Below the pieces are notes generated by a model. That model saw only the letters and a list, made by a program, of their open reading frames with translations, ran no database searches and was not told the DNA's origin. 64,000 nucleotides of DNA. Origin: Dichomitus squalens LYAD-421 SS1. Lineage: Eukaryota > Basidiomycota > Agaricomycetes > Polyporales > Polyporaceae. A program made the translations under genes and the position numbers. Shown piece by piece: positions 30,071 to 41,898 of this stretch. The DNA is taken from assembly GCF_000275845.1 (NCBI RefSeq), contig NW_006766885.1, positions 461,046 to 525,045 of the forward strand. The letters run 5' to 3'. Each line of letters starts with the position of its first letter. The stretch's first letter is position 1.

Positions 30071-31355
30071 CTATGGGTACTGCATGTAGCCCCCCATGAA
30101 ATGGACGCCCTCGGACGCCGGCACGCACATGTGCGACAGCTCGATCGCGCCCGCCGCGTACGCCTCGTTCTCGTTTCCGGGGGGAGGGTACACGTATCCC
30201 TCGTAGACGGTGGGGAAGTGTCCCTGCGCCTGCGCCTTCTGGTACTCCGGGTGCGCGTGGTGCGCTTGTTCCTGCGGATACTGCTGATAGCCCTGCTCGT
30301 GCGCTATATTGTGATCGCTGTTCCCCGACGGGTACTCGGGATACTGCAGCGGGCCTATGTCGTCCTTCGCCTGCGCGTCCTGGAGCGCGAAGGCGAGCTC
30401 GCTCGACGTGTTCGTCCTCGCGTGGCCTTGCCCTACCCGGTTGCCGTTGCCGTTGCCGACGGCGGTATGCGGGTTCGGGGAGTTATCGTGGGGGATGGTA
30501 TGTTGTTGGTGGCTGTGGTTGCTGCCCGCGGATATCGTGGACGCCGATGACGGCGAGGGGTACCCTCCGTCCCCGTCCTGAGGTGCCTGCGCATCGGGAG
30601 AATGCGACTGCATGTGGTGCGCGGGATAGATGGCTGGGGACAAGTGCGATGTCGACGACGAGTGCTGGAGGTGTTGCTGGTGCTGCTCGTGCATGGGCGG
30701 CGGAGCGGGCGTGCCGCCGTTGCTGCCGACGTCGAGATCCGAGAAGAGTTCGAGGAAGTGTCCGGACGCGCTGCACAAGATCCAACTCGTCAGCGCCTAT
30801 CGCGTACGAACGTTCTGATCGACCCATCGAAGACGTGACCAGAGGTGAGATATGCACGAGCAGGACCCGCGTGGCGAACACGCGTCGCTCACACAACACA
30901 CGGTCGGTGGAAACGAACGACGAACGACGACTCACCAGCTCTCTCGCCTGCTCCCGCAGATGCTGCCGTCCTCCGGCGCCCCCTCGATGTGCCCGCCCTC
31001 CGAGTTGCTGTACGCGCTCGTCCAGCTCACCTCGCTGCCCCCGCCGATGCTCGCGACGCTGCCGAACCGCGACAGCGGCGCCGCGCTGCTCTCCTCCGTG
31101 TCCGCGTCGGACACCCCGCCCTCGCTCGAGCGCCGGGGCAGCGACAGCAGCGGCGGCGACGCGCCGTTCGGCGGTGTCCCCGACGCCGAGCTCGACGACG
31201 GGCTCGGCGCGAACGGGTTCCCGAACGAGAAGTTCGGCGAGGGCAGCGGCCCGGGGACGGGCGGGGCGATCGGCCGCTGGGAGATCGCGTACCCGCGGGG
31301 GTCGAGCGGGCTGACGTTCATGTCCATGCTGTACGCGTCGCCCATGCCGTCCATG

Positions 31356-31388
<33 letters not shown>

Positions 31389-33010
31389 ATGCCCATGCTC
31401 ATCTGCGCGTGCGCGTGCATGAGTCCGAGCGCGCTGCCGTCGATCGAGTGCCGCGGCGCGAGGACGTCGTAGCCCTGGCCTGGGTGGTACATCGGGGTGT
31501 GCGGCGGGGCGGGCATGTCAGACATGTCGTACGTGCGCGGAGCGGGGAGCGACGGGCGGTGCGCCTGCGAAGGGACGGTGGGCAGCGAGTGCGCGTGCGC
31601 GGGGTGCAGCTGGTTCGGGTGCGGGCCGGGCGGGTAGGGCGCGCTCATGCGCGGCATGAGCTGCGGGCGGCGCATCATCTGCGGGTGGTGCGGGCCGTCG
31701 ACCGCCTCGGCGTACGCGCCGTGCGCGGTGTTGGCGTTCGCGGTTGCGGCGACGTGCGCGTAGGGGTGCGCTTGCATGCGGTGCCCGTGTCCGCCCATGT
31801 CGGAGGAGAGGCGTCGGCGCATGGGATCGAAGCCGCGCTTCTGCACCATGCCCAGGCGGCCAGGGGAGAGGGAGGCGACGGGCAGGGACGTGCGGCGCTG
31901 CGCGTACAGATCGGGAGGTGCGAGATGGCCGTTTGAGTATGCTGTCACGGAAGGGGGATGTGTGGACAGACGGACGTGGGCATTGACATGGCCCGAGAAG
32001 TTCGGACTTGCGTGCGCAGGGGGCTGCTGCTGCTGCTGGTGCGCGCCCAAGGCCGGCGCGGAGGAGGGCGAGGGCGAGGCTGTTGCCCACGAGGGGAGCG
32101 GAGGAGGGGCGATGGATCCACGGCGGCTATCAGGAGTAGAGTTGAGTTGGTCGGGCTCGTTCGCGTTTAAGTTGCTGTTTCCATCGGGGGCCAGGGCCTC
32201 GTCCGGGGCAGTTTCTTCCGAGCGGGCCTGTGGAGAGGGAGGCGCCGGCGAGAGGGCATCTTCATCCAAATCGTTGTGATCGTCGTCGCCATCTGTTTCT
32301 ACTCGGGGGGCGATAGGGGGATTCGAAGGCGACGCGCCAGCCGCGGCGGGACCAGCTGCGGCAAGCTTGGACGGGTTGACGGAGGTAGCGGCCTCGGCCT
32401 TCTTTGCCTGCTGCTTGGTCTTTGCGCGGCGGTTTTGGAACCAGACCTAGGGAAGAAAGAGAGGGGGGATAAGAAGACGGTTGAGGGGACGCGGTCATGT
32501 GGGGAGGAACAGGGGTACGACGCGTCGAGTGGTTGATCGGGGACGCGAAGGGGAGGAGAGGGGGAGAGGACGGACCTGGACACCGCGAGGGGTCATGTCG
32601 AGCTCGGCGGCGAGCTTCTTGCGGAGGGACGCGTTGGGCTTTGTGTCATACTTGTAAACGCCTTCGAGGACCTTGAGTTGAGCGCGAGTGGTGCGCTTGC
32701 GGTGCTTGACCTCGTTGGGGGTGTAGGGGTAGAAGGTGCGGATGTCGACCTGGGACGGGTCCATGCCCGGAGGGATGAGTGCAGGAACGCAGGTCTGGTT
32801 CTGGGTGGGATGGTGGAGGTCGTGTGCGGGGTCTCGGGCGAGGCGGGGGTCGAAGGGGGGCGGGGCGATGGGGTAGGGATGGTGGTGGATAGAGTTGTGG
32901 GGGATGTTGTGCGAGGGTGGAAGATGGTAGAGAGCGGGCTGGGCTCTGTTCTGGAGGCGGGAAGGATCGTGGGGTGGGATGTCGAGGAGGGGGCGGGGAT
33001 GAGGGAGCAT
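30071..33010 (-). CDS. Homeodomain transcription factor (Hom2-like)
   Basis: DNA-binding regulator with one homeodomain at about residues 100-165. The homeodomain starts HRKRTTRAQLKVLEGVYKY, continues KLAAELDMTPRGVQ, and ends VWFQNRRAKTKQQ. A 128-nt or so intron (about 32448-32575) splits the recognition helix just before VWFQNRR. The sequence resembles the non-mating-type homeodomain proteins of mushrooms, such as Hom2 of Schizophyllum, which controls dikaryotic fruiting; orthology is inferred from memory only. Flanking regions are low complexity: His/Pro-rich before the domain, then Ser/Pro-, Gln- and Met-rich, with a 10-Gln run coded by 31356-31388. The third exon (30071 to about 30771) starts after a TGTGCAG-like acceptor with SGHFLELFSDLDVGSNG and ends GGYMQYP. 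The ATG at 33010 is the first in frame; about 880 residues. Upstream lies a C/T-rich tract on the coding strand and 2.7 kb without genes, as is common for regulators. Confidence 0.87.
31356..31388. repeat. CTG/CAG trinucleotide repeat coding poly-Gln
   Basis: An uninterrupted run of CTG on the plus strand (CAG on the coding strand) gives ten consecutive Gln in the homeodomain protein. Seen directly; likely length-polymorphic. Confidence 0.9.
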
Positions 33011-35755
33011 TTGTATTGAGGCCAGCGGGGTGGCTGGCGACGAGAGGAAGAAGGGCGACGGAGGAGGAGGGAGTGTGGAGAGAAGAGAGAGATAGAGGCG
33101 AGGAGAGAGGGAGAAATCTTGGCGGGCGCCGGAGGAGATTGGCAAGTTGTCAGGTACGCCTCGGCCGTAGCCCAGCGCTTATGAGTCGTGGATTCTTACT
33201 TAGTACAGGGTGCGATGCCCAGTGCACAGCCGCGGATGAATGCCGTCGCTGGCCAGTATCTACTACAGACAGACACCGTGCTAATACCTCAGTCCAGTCC
33301 TCGCCCGCTGCTCTCAGCGAAAGAGGAGAGAGGCTCTCACCAGCTGGCATCCCATCCTTTGCCCCTCCCACGCCCGCTCCATCCCTCCAACAGCCTTTCT
33401 CCCACCAATCCCACCATCCGCCTTCGCGCGCAACACCGTCATTTTCGGTCTTTCCCCCTTCGTCCTACCCGCCCCGCCCCCTCCTGCCCCATCCGGCAGC
33501 CCCCCCGCCTCGCCGTCCATGCCCTCAGGCGGACGCCCGTCCCGAGTGCACCGTCCGCCCCCAGAATGGTTACATTTCCCCGTCTTCGTGGCGTCCGTCG
33601 TGGCAGCGATCCCGCTCCCCTATCCCCAGCTTCCTCACCCAGCCACGCTTCTCGTCGCGCTCCGCGTCCGTCCGGGCTCGCATTCTATGCCCTCGCGCGA
33701 TACATACATGGACGGTGCATGCAGTCGTCTGGTTACGCCCGCGCCCATGTACACTTTGTTCGCGCGATGCGGATCCCGCGCGGACGTTTCCCATCGCGAT
33801 GCCATCCTCCAATCGCCCCCCTGCATCGGCCCTCCAGGGACAGTGTGCAGCATGAGCCAAGGGGGGGGGGAGGGGGGGAGGAGAATGCCCTTGGAGGCCT
33901 CCTCCCGTCGACCCTTCCCCTGTCACCGCCGACAATCATCGCCATCGCAATGATTTTCGCCGCTGCGCTCGTGTCGACCGCCGCGACATGTATGGCGACA
34001 TAACCTCGCCGTCGCTCGCGCCTGCGGGGCTATCTGCAGCAGCTCCAAACGCACGGCGCACGCAGCGTTCCTGAGACACGGATGCAGATGCGCACACACA
34101 TTCGAGTCGCTAGCTTCGCTCAGGGCTCGTTCGTTGGGATCCCTCGCGCCCGCTGAGCGGAGGTGCGGTCGCCGGACACGCAACGGCTTCTTTAGCTTTC
34201 GTGCTGTTCCGTGGAAATCGCACCGCGACACACACAAGTGCGTCGCGGCTGCAGAACTCCCGCCTTGGTTCCCTCTCGTTCCTGGCAGCTGGGGAGCACC
34301 CACATCACGAATCACGAAAATCAAACATCTTGGAGCTGCTGGCGCGGGTCGCCTTGGGCCCGCTCTCGCGTACGTGTGTAGTAGCGTGCTAAGTACGGCA
34401 TGCCCGCATGTTTGACGGGCCCGCTTACGGCGCATTACGCTGCGCTGCACACTCGGACGCACCGTCCTCCGGATGGCGCGAGCGAGAAAGATAGCGTACT
34501 ATATAGCGTGAGTCCGATGTCGCGCCAAGAAGGCCATCGCGGACAGCTCATCCCGGGCCGACAACTGCCCTCCCTGGTCGAGGCCGGTCCGGGCTGCCCA
34601 CGGGCGCCAATCTACGGGGTTACCCTCGAACGCCCCGGCCGCTGTCAATCCCCGGGCAGATCCCGCGGTTCGCGATGAGCCTCAGTTGCCAATATAACCT
34701 TCTCGGGTAACGCACATGCAGATAGCATACGTCAGATCTCTCTGGTAACAACGTCCCCTTCGTCCACAACCCTGAATGCTCTGCCACGGATTCCGACATG
34801 TGGACCCGCAAAGTGTCCATCCAAAACATACGATTTTTCCAATTCCCATTGGACGAGACACTACCTACAACTACTAAATACGACGAGTTGCAAACGTCGC
34901 AACGGTCTGCAACAAGAGATGGGCTTGGACATGATCACAATCGGACTGGTCCGAGAGCGGGACAACGTAGCGACGTGCTGAGTGGATGGTGGTCGAAACT
35001 CGTGGACCGTAATTGCAGATCGTGATCAAGGACTCCGACGGTGGACATACAGATGCAAACGTGACTGGGAACAAGATGTGCAGAAGAGACGGAGGGGCGT
35101 AGAGACATGTGTAGGGCCGTAAGTATGCACGCGTGACATAACCAATCGTCTAATGTACCAACATAACGCAAGATGGGGTAGGGAGAATGAAACAAGAACA
35201 CGTAGTCATCGTGATGGGTGGGGGAGGAGTCTGTGCGTCAAGAGCTGAGAGGTGCCGAACGCGATTATGGGATCTCGTGCAAGCGCATGGATGATGGTGG
35301 TCCGCGGTGAATAAAGGAGACATGACGTGTGGGTGAAGGCTTGAGTGTGAGGAGTGTATGTATGTGCAAGTGAGAGCGAAGTGAGCAAGGCCATAGTTTC
35401 GGAGCGTGAGGGAGAATAGGAATATGCACGACGATGGGCATGGAGGAAGGGGGCATTGGGACTGTTATTACACCGCATTAACAATATCACAACCAAAATC
35501 AGACCCCTCCCGGTGAAGGACAAGAGTCTCAGAATAAACAAAAGAGCAAGGGGGGCATAGGCGAATAGGTTAGACAATAGAACTCCAAAGTAGGAGAGGG
35601 CATTTCGAATCAAGAGAAAAGACGCATAGCTCACAGAACACAACCACGACGGTCCGCCGCCACACGCGCAAATGAAAGCGTCCCAGCGGTGACCAGTCAT
35701 CATCGAACGGATAGACGTCGGGAGAAGGATGGCTGATGAAGCCATGCGCAGCGGA
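33011..35755. other. Long upstream region of homeodomain gene, no gene recognised
   Basis: 2.7 kb between the homeodomain gene start and the WEE1 stop. The first 130 bp are purine-rich on plus (C/T-rich on the coding strand), as in fungal core promoters. A second tract, at 33300-33560, is C/T-rich on plus. A plus-strand frame at 33519-33953 has no family resemblance. From 34700 on the sequence is more AT-rich and probably includes the WEE1 3' UTR. Confidence 0.45.
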
Positions 35756-38700
35756 TCATGCGCCAAGGTCCATCTCCCAGTCATCTTCGTCGTCGTCGTC
35801 GCCCGCACCATGCCGGCCGCGCGCAAGAATCTCGTCCAGGAACCCTTCGGGAACTGCTCCCAGCGGCGAGGCACCGAACACCGCACCGTATCGCGAGCGC
35901 ATGCGTTCCATCGCACGACGTGCGCGCACAACGACGGGGTGCGTGTCGACCAGCAGGATGCCTATACGCAGCGCGGGCGCCGCTCGCATCATGCTCTTGA
36001 TCAAATCCCAGAGCTCCGGAGTCGCGTCGAGCTCGACCTGGCTGAAGTCTTCCCGACGAAGTCGGTGCCACGCTTCGCCCCTGCGCACGAAATGTCAACG
36101 TCAGCCATCACATACATACACGGGAGTCAGAAACACGCACTGGTCTGGCACGACGATGTTCGACGCAGTCTCCAGCATGGTCATCCCCAGGCTGAAGACG
36201 TCGGCAGCCTTGCCGTACCGGCCCTGGAGAACCTCGGGCGCGAGATAAAGCTTGTCGCCTTCGCGCTCGAACCCGGCAGGCTTCTGCCCGGGGATCAAGC
36301 TTGGTTCGCCGGGAGGGGACGGCCTGGGCCACACGGAGGCCATACCAAAGTCCCCGATCTTCAGCCGGCCTTCTCCCGTGAGGAAGATGTTCGCAGGTTT
36401 CAGGTCGAGGTGGATAACGTTCGCGTCGTGGATGAAGCGCAGACCGGCAGCGAGCTCCGCCATGATCTTCCAGACACGCGCTTCGTCGAGCTGGGGGAAC
36501 GTTCGGCCGTACTCCCAGAGGAAGTGGGCGAAGTTGCCGAGCTCACATAGTTCCGTCTGGATATAGAGCGTCTCGTCTTCCTCCCAGCTGTCGACGTAGG
36601 CGAGGATGTTGGGGTGTCGACGGGCGAGGCGTATCGACGTATCGGACGAGCGGGCTGCGGCGTCGGAAAGATGCTTCAGGATGTCGACTTCTTCGCGAAG
36701 ACGAAGCCTGTCCAGACGAGCAAAGGTCAGCCGCCGAAAAACTGTTCCACCGAGCCTGTGGGGGAGTACTCACCGATGTTTGACGCCTTCGAACCGCTTC
36801 GACTTCTTGACAGCGAACACGTCCGTACCCCGGGCCGGATCCTTGTAGCGGACTTTCATCACACGCCCAAACTCCCCGCTCCCAAGCTCGTCGATCTCCA
36901 CGAAATCACGCACAAATCGCCCAGATTCCTCCTCGTTAGTGGAGGCAGGGAGCCGTCCAGCGCGAACGGCCGGTTGCACATGAGACTGTCGCGCGGGGTG
37001 GGCGTGGGTGTGTGGCCGCTGGCCGTGGAGGGTAGGGAAGAGTGCGGGAGCGGGCGTCCGCAGGTTCTGGCTGACCCTGCGTTCGCGCTGAGACAACATC
37101 CCAGGAGCATTACGTGTGACTGCGTTGATGGTGGGCGAGTTCGTCGCGGTGGAGGTTGACGACGAAGAACCGGAAGTGGACCGGCTGGCCGCCTCCAATG
37201 CGCTCTTGAGCGGCGACGCGCCCGGCGTACGGACTCGGGGCGGAGGTAGCATCCACTCTGCACATCGCATCTGATCAGTACAGGTTATGTTTGCAGCGAT
37301 CAGGGACGCACCTTTCGGCGTGAGCCTCGTAGGCGTGGCATTGACAGAAGAAGCGTCGCTCGAGCTCGAGAACGCACCGCTGCTGCTCCTGCGCATCAAC
37401 CAGCTCGCTCTCCCACCTCTCCCGTCCCCACTCGGCCTTGCGAACGGTGGCAGACCACTTGTCGGCCTCCCGAGACCCAACCCATCGTACTTCGGATCCC
37501 TCCGCACCGTTGGACTATCCCCGTCGTCCAAGTCCACATCCGTATCCCTCTCGCTGGCACTCGCCGACACCGCCGCCTTAGCCACCGCCACCTTGCCCTG
37601 CTTTTCCTTGACCGTCTTGTTCCCCTTCGCTCGACCGAGGCTGGGGAAGGCCGCAGGCAAGCTCTTGCGAGGCTTGGCCTTGCCTTTCCCGACGCCCTCG
37701 CCCGGCCCGACCTCGAACTCCTTGAAGCCGATCTTGTGCGCGACAGCGCTCTGCCACGGGCGCGTGACACCGCCGACGAGGTGCGCGGTCTTGACCCTCT
37801 TCACCGGGGTTCCCGGCACACGCTTCGGCTCGGCGTCCCCACGGGTGGAGATGGAGCCACCTGCGGCGAGAGTTCGGAGGATGAACGCGTCGACGCTGCG
37901 GCTCGCGCCCATGCCCGAGCTGTGAGAAGGGTTGAAGTTGAAGTGGTCGTCGTCGAGATTGACGACGGTCGGCCAGCCGGACGCCGCGGAGGGGCCGATG
38001 CCAGGGGTGACCAGTTCGTGGTCGTCGACGGACGACGCGACCGTGCTGACGGACGTCGACGCCCGTGGCATCGCGGCCATCACGAAGTTCGTCCGGTCAA
38101 TCAAGGCGAGGTCGAGGTCGTCGTCGCTGTCAGAGAGGACAACGCCCGAATCGCGCGCGCGGAACTTCTTGGGGAGCGGGTCGAGGCTCTCGCGCTTCTG
38201 CTTCTTCTTCGGACTGGGCGTGCACTCTCGCTGGAGAGATATTGCGAACGAGGAGTCGGCCGGCCCGCTGCTGAAGAACAGGTCCGCCTCGTCATCTGAG
38301 CCGTCTGACTCCATGCGCTTGCGGGCGTTGATAGGGGCAGGCGATGAAGCTGCGGCAGGAGGCGAACGGGTGGCCCATGTGGGAGAGTCATCGGTACCAG
38401 CGTAGCTGTGGCGGTTAGGCAGCGGCGGTCGCCGTGCGGAACGCTGTTCCACTCGCAAAAAGAGTGGCGAGGCAGGGGCTTTGCTCGCAGAAGAGGTCCT
38501 GCCTGACTTACTGTCCTTCTTCGCGTTAGTGGTGCTACTAACAGAGGGCCCGAAGAACAAAGTCGCCGAACTCGAGCTTTGTAGCCTGTTGAGTGTTCGG
38601 CTCGTATGAGATTCGGTGCGTGTTCGAGTCGCGCCTGCGGCATTTGGGCGTCGCCGCGGCGAACCAGACTCAGAAGAGGTGGTAGAAGAGTTGGATGTAG

Positions 38701-39954
38701 TTCGTGTCCGCATGGTTCGAGTGGAAGGGAAGGCGACCGTGCTCGCGCTCGTGCACTCATTTAAGCGTGGAGTCGCCGTGACCTAAAAGTCCGCGGCTAT
38801 CAGCATCCATGTGGCTGAAATGCACCACAAAGGGAGTGGCTAGAGCCATGCTGAACAATACCACATACCTGGTTCTGCGATGGAACGGGCGTACTCTGGA
38901 CTGATTCGAGCAACTCTGCAGACACGGGGCGTGATCGCGCTCGTCGTTTGATGACGTGTCCACCGGGTGAGATAGCCTCAGCGACCTCTTCGTCGTTGAC
39001 CAGACCCCTGCGAGTCAGAATTTCGAGTCCAGGAGATTTGCCTTGGTTGGAGCCCTTTGTTCGTGCCCTCGCTTTTATAGAGAACGGCGCGGCGGCCGAG
39101 CCGCCGGTACTTCCCATATAAAGGAGGTGGTGCTTCTCTATTGTTCCCGACCCGTTGTGGTTTGCGTCGGGGTCCGAGTCATACCCGGACTCGTCGCCAG
39201 AGTGATCGAGATCGCGGATGCTTAGCATGGTCATCGTCTCGGCCTGCTTCTTCAGATGCTGCTCAGTTTCAGCCTTGCTGTGGGGCGTCGTACGCGCACC
39301 GGCGAAACGGGGCGCAGAAAGAGGCGCAAGCCGATCAAAAAGAAGGGCAGAGTCAGAAGTCTGGACATGCGAGGTAGCCGATGCAACATTGAGCGGGGTC
39401 ATTGTCCGGCTCCTCGAAGGCGTCGTACATATGGGCGTCGGTTTACGCTTGGTGCCGGCGCTAGGGACAGAGAAGAGAGCCGAGGCGACGTTGAGGTGCT
39501 TTACGGACAATGCAGAACGATCCGGGGACAATCGCAGGCCATCAGCCGAGGGGTGCTTCACAGGGGTCCGAAGCGGTGTTCGGAGAAGGGCAGGGGATGA
39601 TGGCGGTGGTACGAAGTGGGACGAGGAAGGAGACGGACCAAGAAAGAGATCGTCCTCGTCATCGATGGCCATAGACGAATCTGGAGGTCCTGCAGGCGAA
39701 CGTTGCGGATAGAGGCTGTATGCACGCAGGGGCGACTGAAAGACGTCGTCTGGGTCTCCGGGACCTGGGGTGGGAAGCGCTTGTCGCCTGAGAGGGGAAG
39801 GAGAAAGCATTGGGGTGTCGTACACTAGCGGAGACGATGCTGATTTCGGCGGGGTGCGCAGAAAGAGGGGAGTTGAGATGCGACAAGGGGACAAGCTCGA
39901 GTCACGTTTTGATTGCCTGAAGGAAACGTACTCGGCGTTCGGAGAGAGGAGCAT
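35756..39954 (-). CDS. WEE1: Mitosis-inhibitor protein kinase WEE1/SWE1
   Basis: Kinase that phosphorylates the inhibitory tyrosine of Cdk1 and delays entry into mitosis. The ATG at 39954 (MLLSPNAEYVSFRQSKRDSS) opens a 1,086-nt exon ending at 38869. An intron (38783-38868) leads to a second long exon. These code for some 850 disordered residues rich in Ser-Pro and Thr-Pro, likely CDK and regulatory phosphorylation sites. The kinase domain follows: FVEIDELGSGEFGRVMKV (Gly loop), DVFAVKKSKRF (Lys), RRHPNILAYVDSWEED, LYIQTELCELGNFAHFLW, then the Wee1-type catalytic loop VIHLDLKPANIFL and KIGDFGMASVW. KLYLAPEVLQGRYGKAADVF and a C-lobe follow, ending DDEDDWEMDLGA at 35756. HLDLKPAN in place of HRDLKP is typical of Wee1. 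About 1,300 residues, long for the family because of the N-terminus. The intron near 37259-37312 is well supported. Confidence 0.94.
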
Positions 39955-40594
39955 GCTAGGCGGAGGACAAAGGAAGGTGAGGATAATATACAGCGGGGTG
40001 TAGTGCGAGCCGACGCGGCGCTAGACAGGCGATGGCGCGGGGCAGCGGGGTTGAGTAGCCAAAGCCAAAGCCAGGACAGCGGGAAAGACGCGTCGTCGCC
40101 GCTGAGGACGATGAGGAGAGTAGGATTGGGGATGGGGGAGAGAGGGAGGGCGGGCAGGGGCGGGTGGTGGCGGTATAGTATTTCACTCGCTGGCCGCACC
40201 ACGCGCGTGCGAACCCAATGTCAACATCGTCATGTGACCGCGCCTATCAGGTCGCCACCGCAATTCTTCGCCTGCGCCTCCTCCAGGATACGGATTCTGT
40301 CGGCTATGCGCTCTGATTTTATCCACCATACACCCTTCTACAAGTCTGTTTGGAGACATACTGCCGCGAGAACACCGAAACTGGTGTGGTCGACGCGCCC
40401 AGAGTACGACGCTCGACGGAGCAAACGTTCATTGCTGTGGCTCGCTAATATTTGCTTCCGCGGCTACATATGTACTCTCCCTCGCGACCGATACTTACTC
40501 TGCCTGGACTTCCCTCTCAGGCCCCAAGGCGACGCGCGTCTGACGTAGCATTTCAACCGAGCTCACTCTCGCTTGCGATCTCCATCGTGACTAT
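39955..40594. other. WEE1 upstream region
   Basis: About 640 bp between the WEE1 start and the inverted-repeat element. The 200 bp next to WEE1 are purine-rich on plus, that is C/T-rich on the WEE1 strand, as expected of its promoter. No gene is seen. Confidence 0.45.
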
Positions 40595-40738
40595 GGGCGT
40601 ACTCAATTTTCAGGTCGCTGGCTCGTTGCTACCCAGGACGACCTAGCAACGGAGAGCCACCGTGACAAGGCAGTGCGGGCGAGCCCCACTTGCCGCTGCA
40701 AGTGTCCTAAGCCGTGCCGTAGGAGGCCGTGAGCGGAG
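40595..40738 (+). repeat. Left terminal inverted repeat (144 bp)
   Basis: Reverse complement of 41755-41898 apart from one substitution noticed. It starts right after TAT and ends GTGAGCGGAG. Confidence 0.88.
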
Positions 40739-40792
40739 CTTCAATTGAAGACGATGAGCACCTACATAGTACTTGGTCGCGTGCCGTTGCGC

Positions 40793-41036
40793 GCAAGAGA
40801 GAACTGGCTGTATTCAGTGTGCATGCTTCGCGCGGTGTACTTGTGCACGCTAATGACTGATGCTCTCGTTATGCAAGCTCGTGAGGTATGACTGAGCCTC
40901 ATAGTCACCAAACTGCTACTGCTCGTGTGAGTGACAAGCACTAGTGACGTGGACTAATCCATCCTCCCAAATACCCGTAGTACATACAGTAGACTACAGA
41001 TATAGGGGCTATCCATGGTAGAAGACGGATGAAAGG
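40793..41036 (+). repeat. Exact 244-bp direct repeat, copy before the N gap
   Basis: Identical to 41435-41678 over its whole length and ends exactly where the Ns begin, as an overlapping contig end would. Confidence 0.92.
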
Positions 41037-41434
41037 NNNNNNNNNNNNNNNNNNNNNNNNNNNNNNNNNNNNNNNNNNNNNNNNNNNNNNNNNNNNNNNN
41101 NNNNNNNNNNNNNNNNNNNNNNNNNNNNNNNNNNNNNNNNNNNNNNNNNNNNNNNNNNNNNNNNNNNNNNNNNNNNNNNNNNNNNNNNNNNNNNNNNNNN
41201 NNNNNNNNNNNNNNNNNNNNNNNNNNNNNNNNNNNNNNNNNNNNNNNNNNNNNNNNNNNNNNNNNNNNNNNNNNNNNNNNNNNNNNNNNNNNNNNNNNNN
41301 NNNNNNNNNNNNNNNNNNNNNNNNNNNNNNNNNNNNNNNNNNNNNNNNNNNNNNNNNNNNNNNNNNNNNNNNNNNNNNNNNNNNNNNNNNNNNNNNNNNN
41401 NNNNNNNNNNNNNNNNNNNNNNNNNNNNNNNNNN
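41037..41434. other. Assembly gap (398 Ns)
   Basis: Unsequenced positions. The identical flanks suggest no sequence is truly missing here. Confidence 1.
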
Positions 41435-41678
41435 GCAAGAGAGAACTGGCTGTATTCAGTGTGCATGCTTCGCGCGGTGTACTTGTGCACGCTAATGACT
41501 GATGCTCTCGTTATGCAAGCTCGTGAGGTATGACTGAGCCTCATAGTCACCAAACTGCTACTGCTCGTGTGAGTGACAAGCACTAGTGACGTGGACTAAT
41601 CCATCCTCCCAAATACCCGTAGTACATACAGTAGACTACAGATATAGGGGCTATCCATGGTAGAAGACGGATGAAAGG
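41435..41678 (+). repeat. Exact 244-bp direct repeat, copy after the N gap
   Basis: Identical to 40793-41036 and starts exactly where the Ns stop. Confidence 0.92.
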
Positions 41679-41754
41679 TACATCAAGCAGTATAGACATC
41701 CCGATTTGGCTTGTGAGACGCCCGAGCCGCAACACGGAGCGTGCTCTATTCGGA

Positions 41755-41898
41755 CTCCGCTCACGGCCTCCTACGGCACGGCTTAGGACACTTGCAGCGG
41801 CAAGTGGGGCTCGCCCGCACTGCCTTGTCACGGTGGCTCTCCGTTGCTAGGTCGTCCTGGGTAGCAACGGGCCAGCGACCTGAAAATTGAGTACGCCC
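41755..41898 (-). repeat. Right terminal inverted repeat (144 bp)
   Basis: Inverted partner of 40595-40738; it is followed directly by TAT. Confidence 0.88.

Larger units (their letters stand above)
40595..41898. mobile_element. Non-autonomous inverted-repeat element (MITE), interrupted by assembly gap
   Basis: Two 144-bp terminal inverted repeats, 40595-40738 and 41755-41898, match with one substitution noticed (ctcg versus cccg about 30 bases in). They begin GGGCGTACTCAATTTTCAGG on the left. The element is flanked on both sides by TAT, a possible 3-bp target-site duplication. The interior has no coding-like frame. A run of Ns fills 41037-41434, and 40793-41036 recurs exactly as 41435-41678. 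If the two copies are one sequence, the element is 662 bp long. It is a miniature inverted-repeat element that needs a transposase from elsewhere. The superfamily is uncertain: GGG ends and a 3-bp duplication recall PIF/Harbinger, but TAT is not the usual TWA target. Confidence 0.8.

Noticed and set aside
30845..31936. 363-codon plus-strand open frame
   Set aside because: Shadow of the homeodomain gene's low-complexity exon; Arg/Ala/Val composition only.
33519..33953. 144-codon plus-strand frame upstream of the homeodomain gene
   Set aside because: Pro/Arg/Ser-rich with no conserved motif; it probably reflects the C/T-rich promoter tract.
40941..41583. Open frames spanning the N gap
   Set aside because: Translations run through unsequenced positions and are meaningless.
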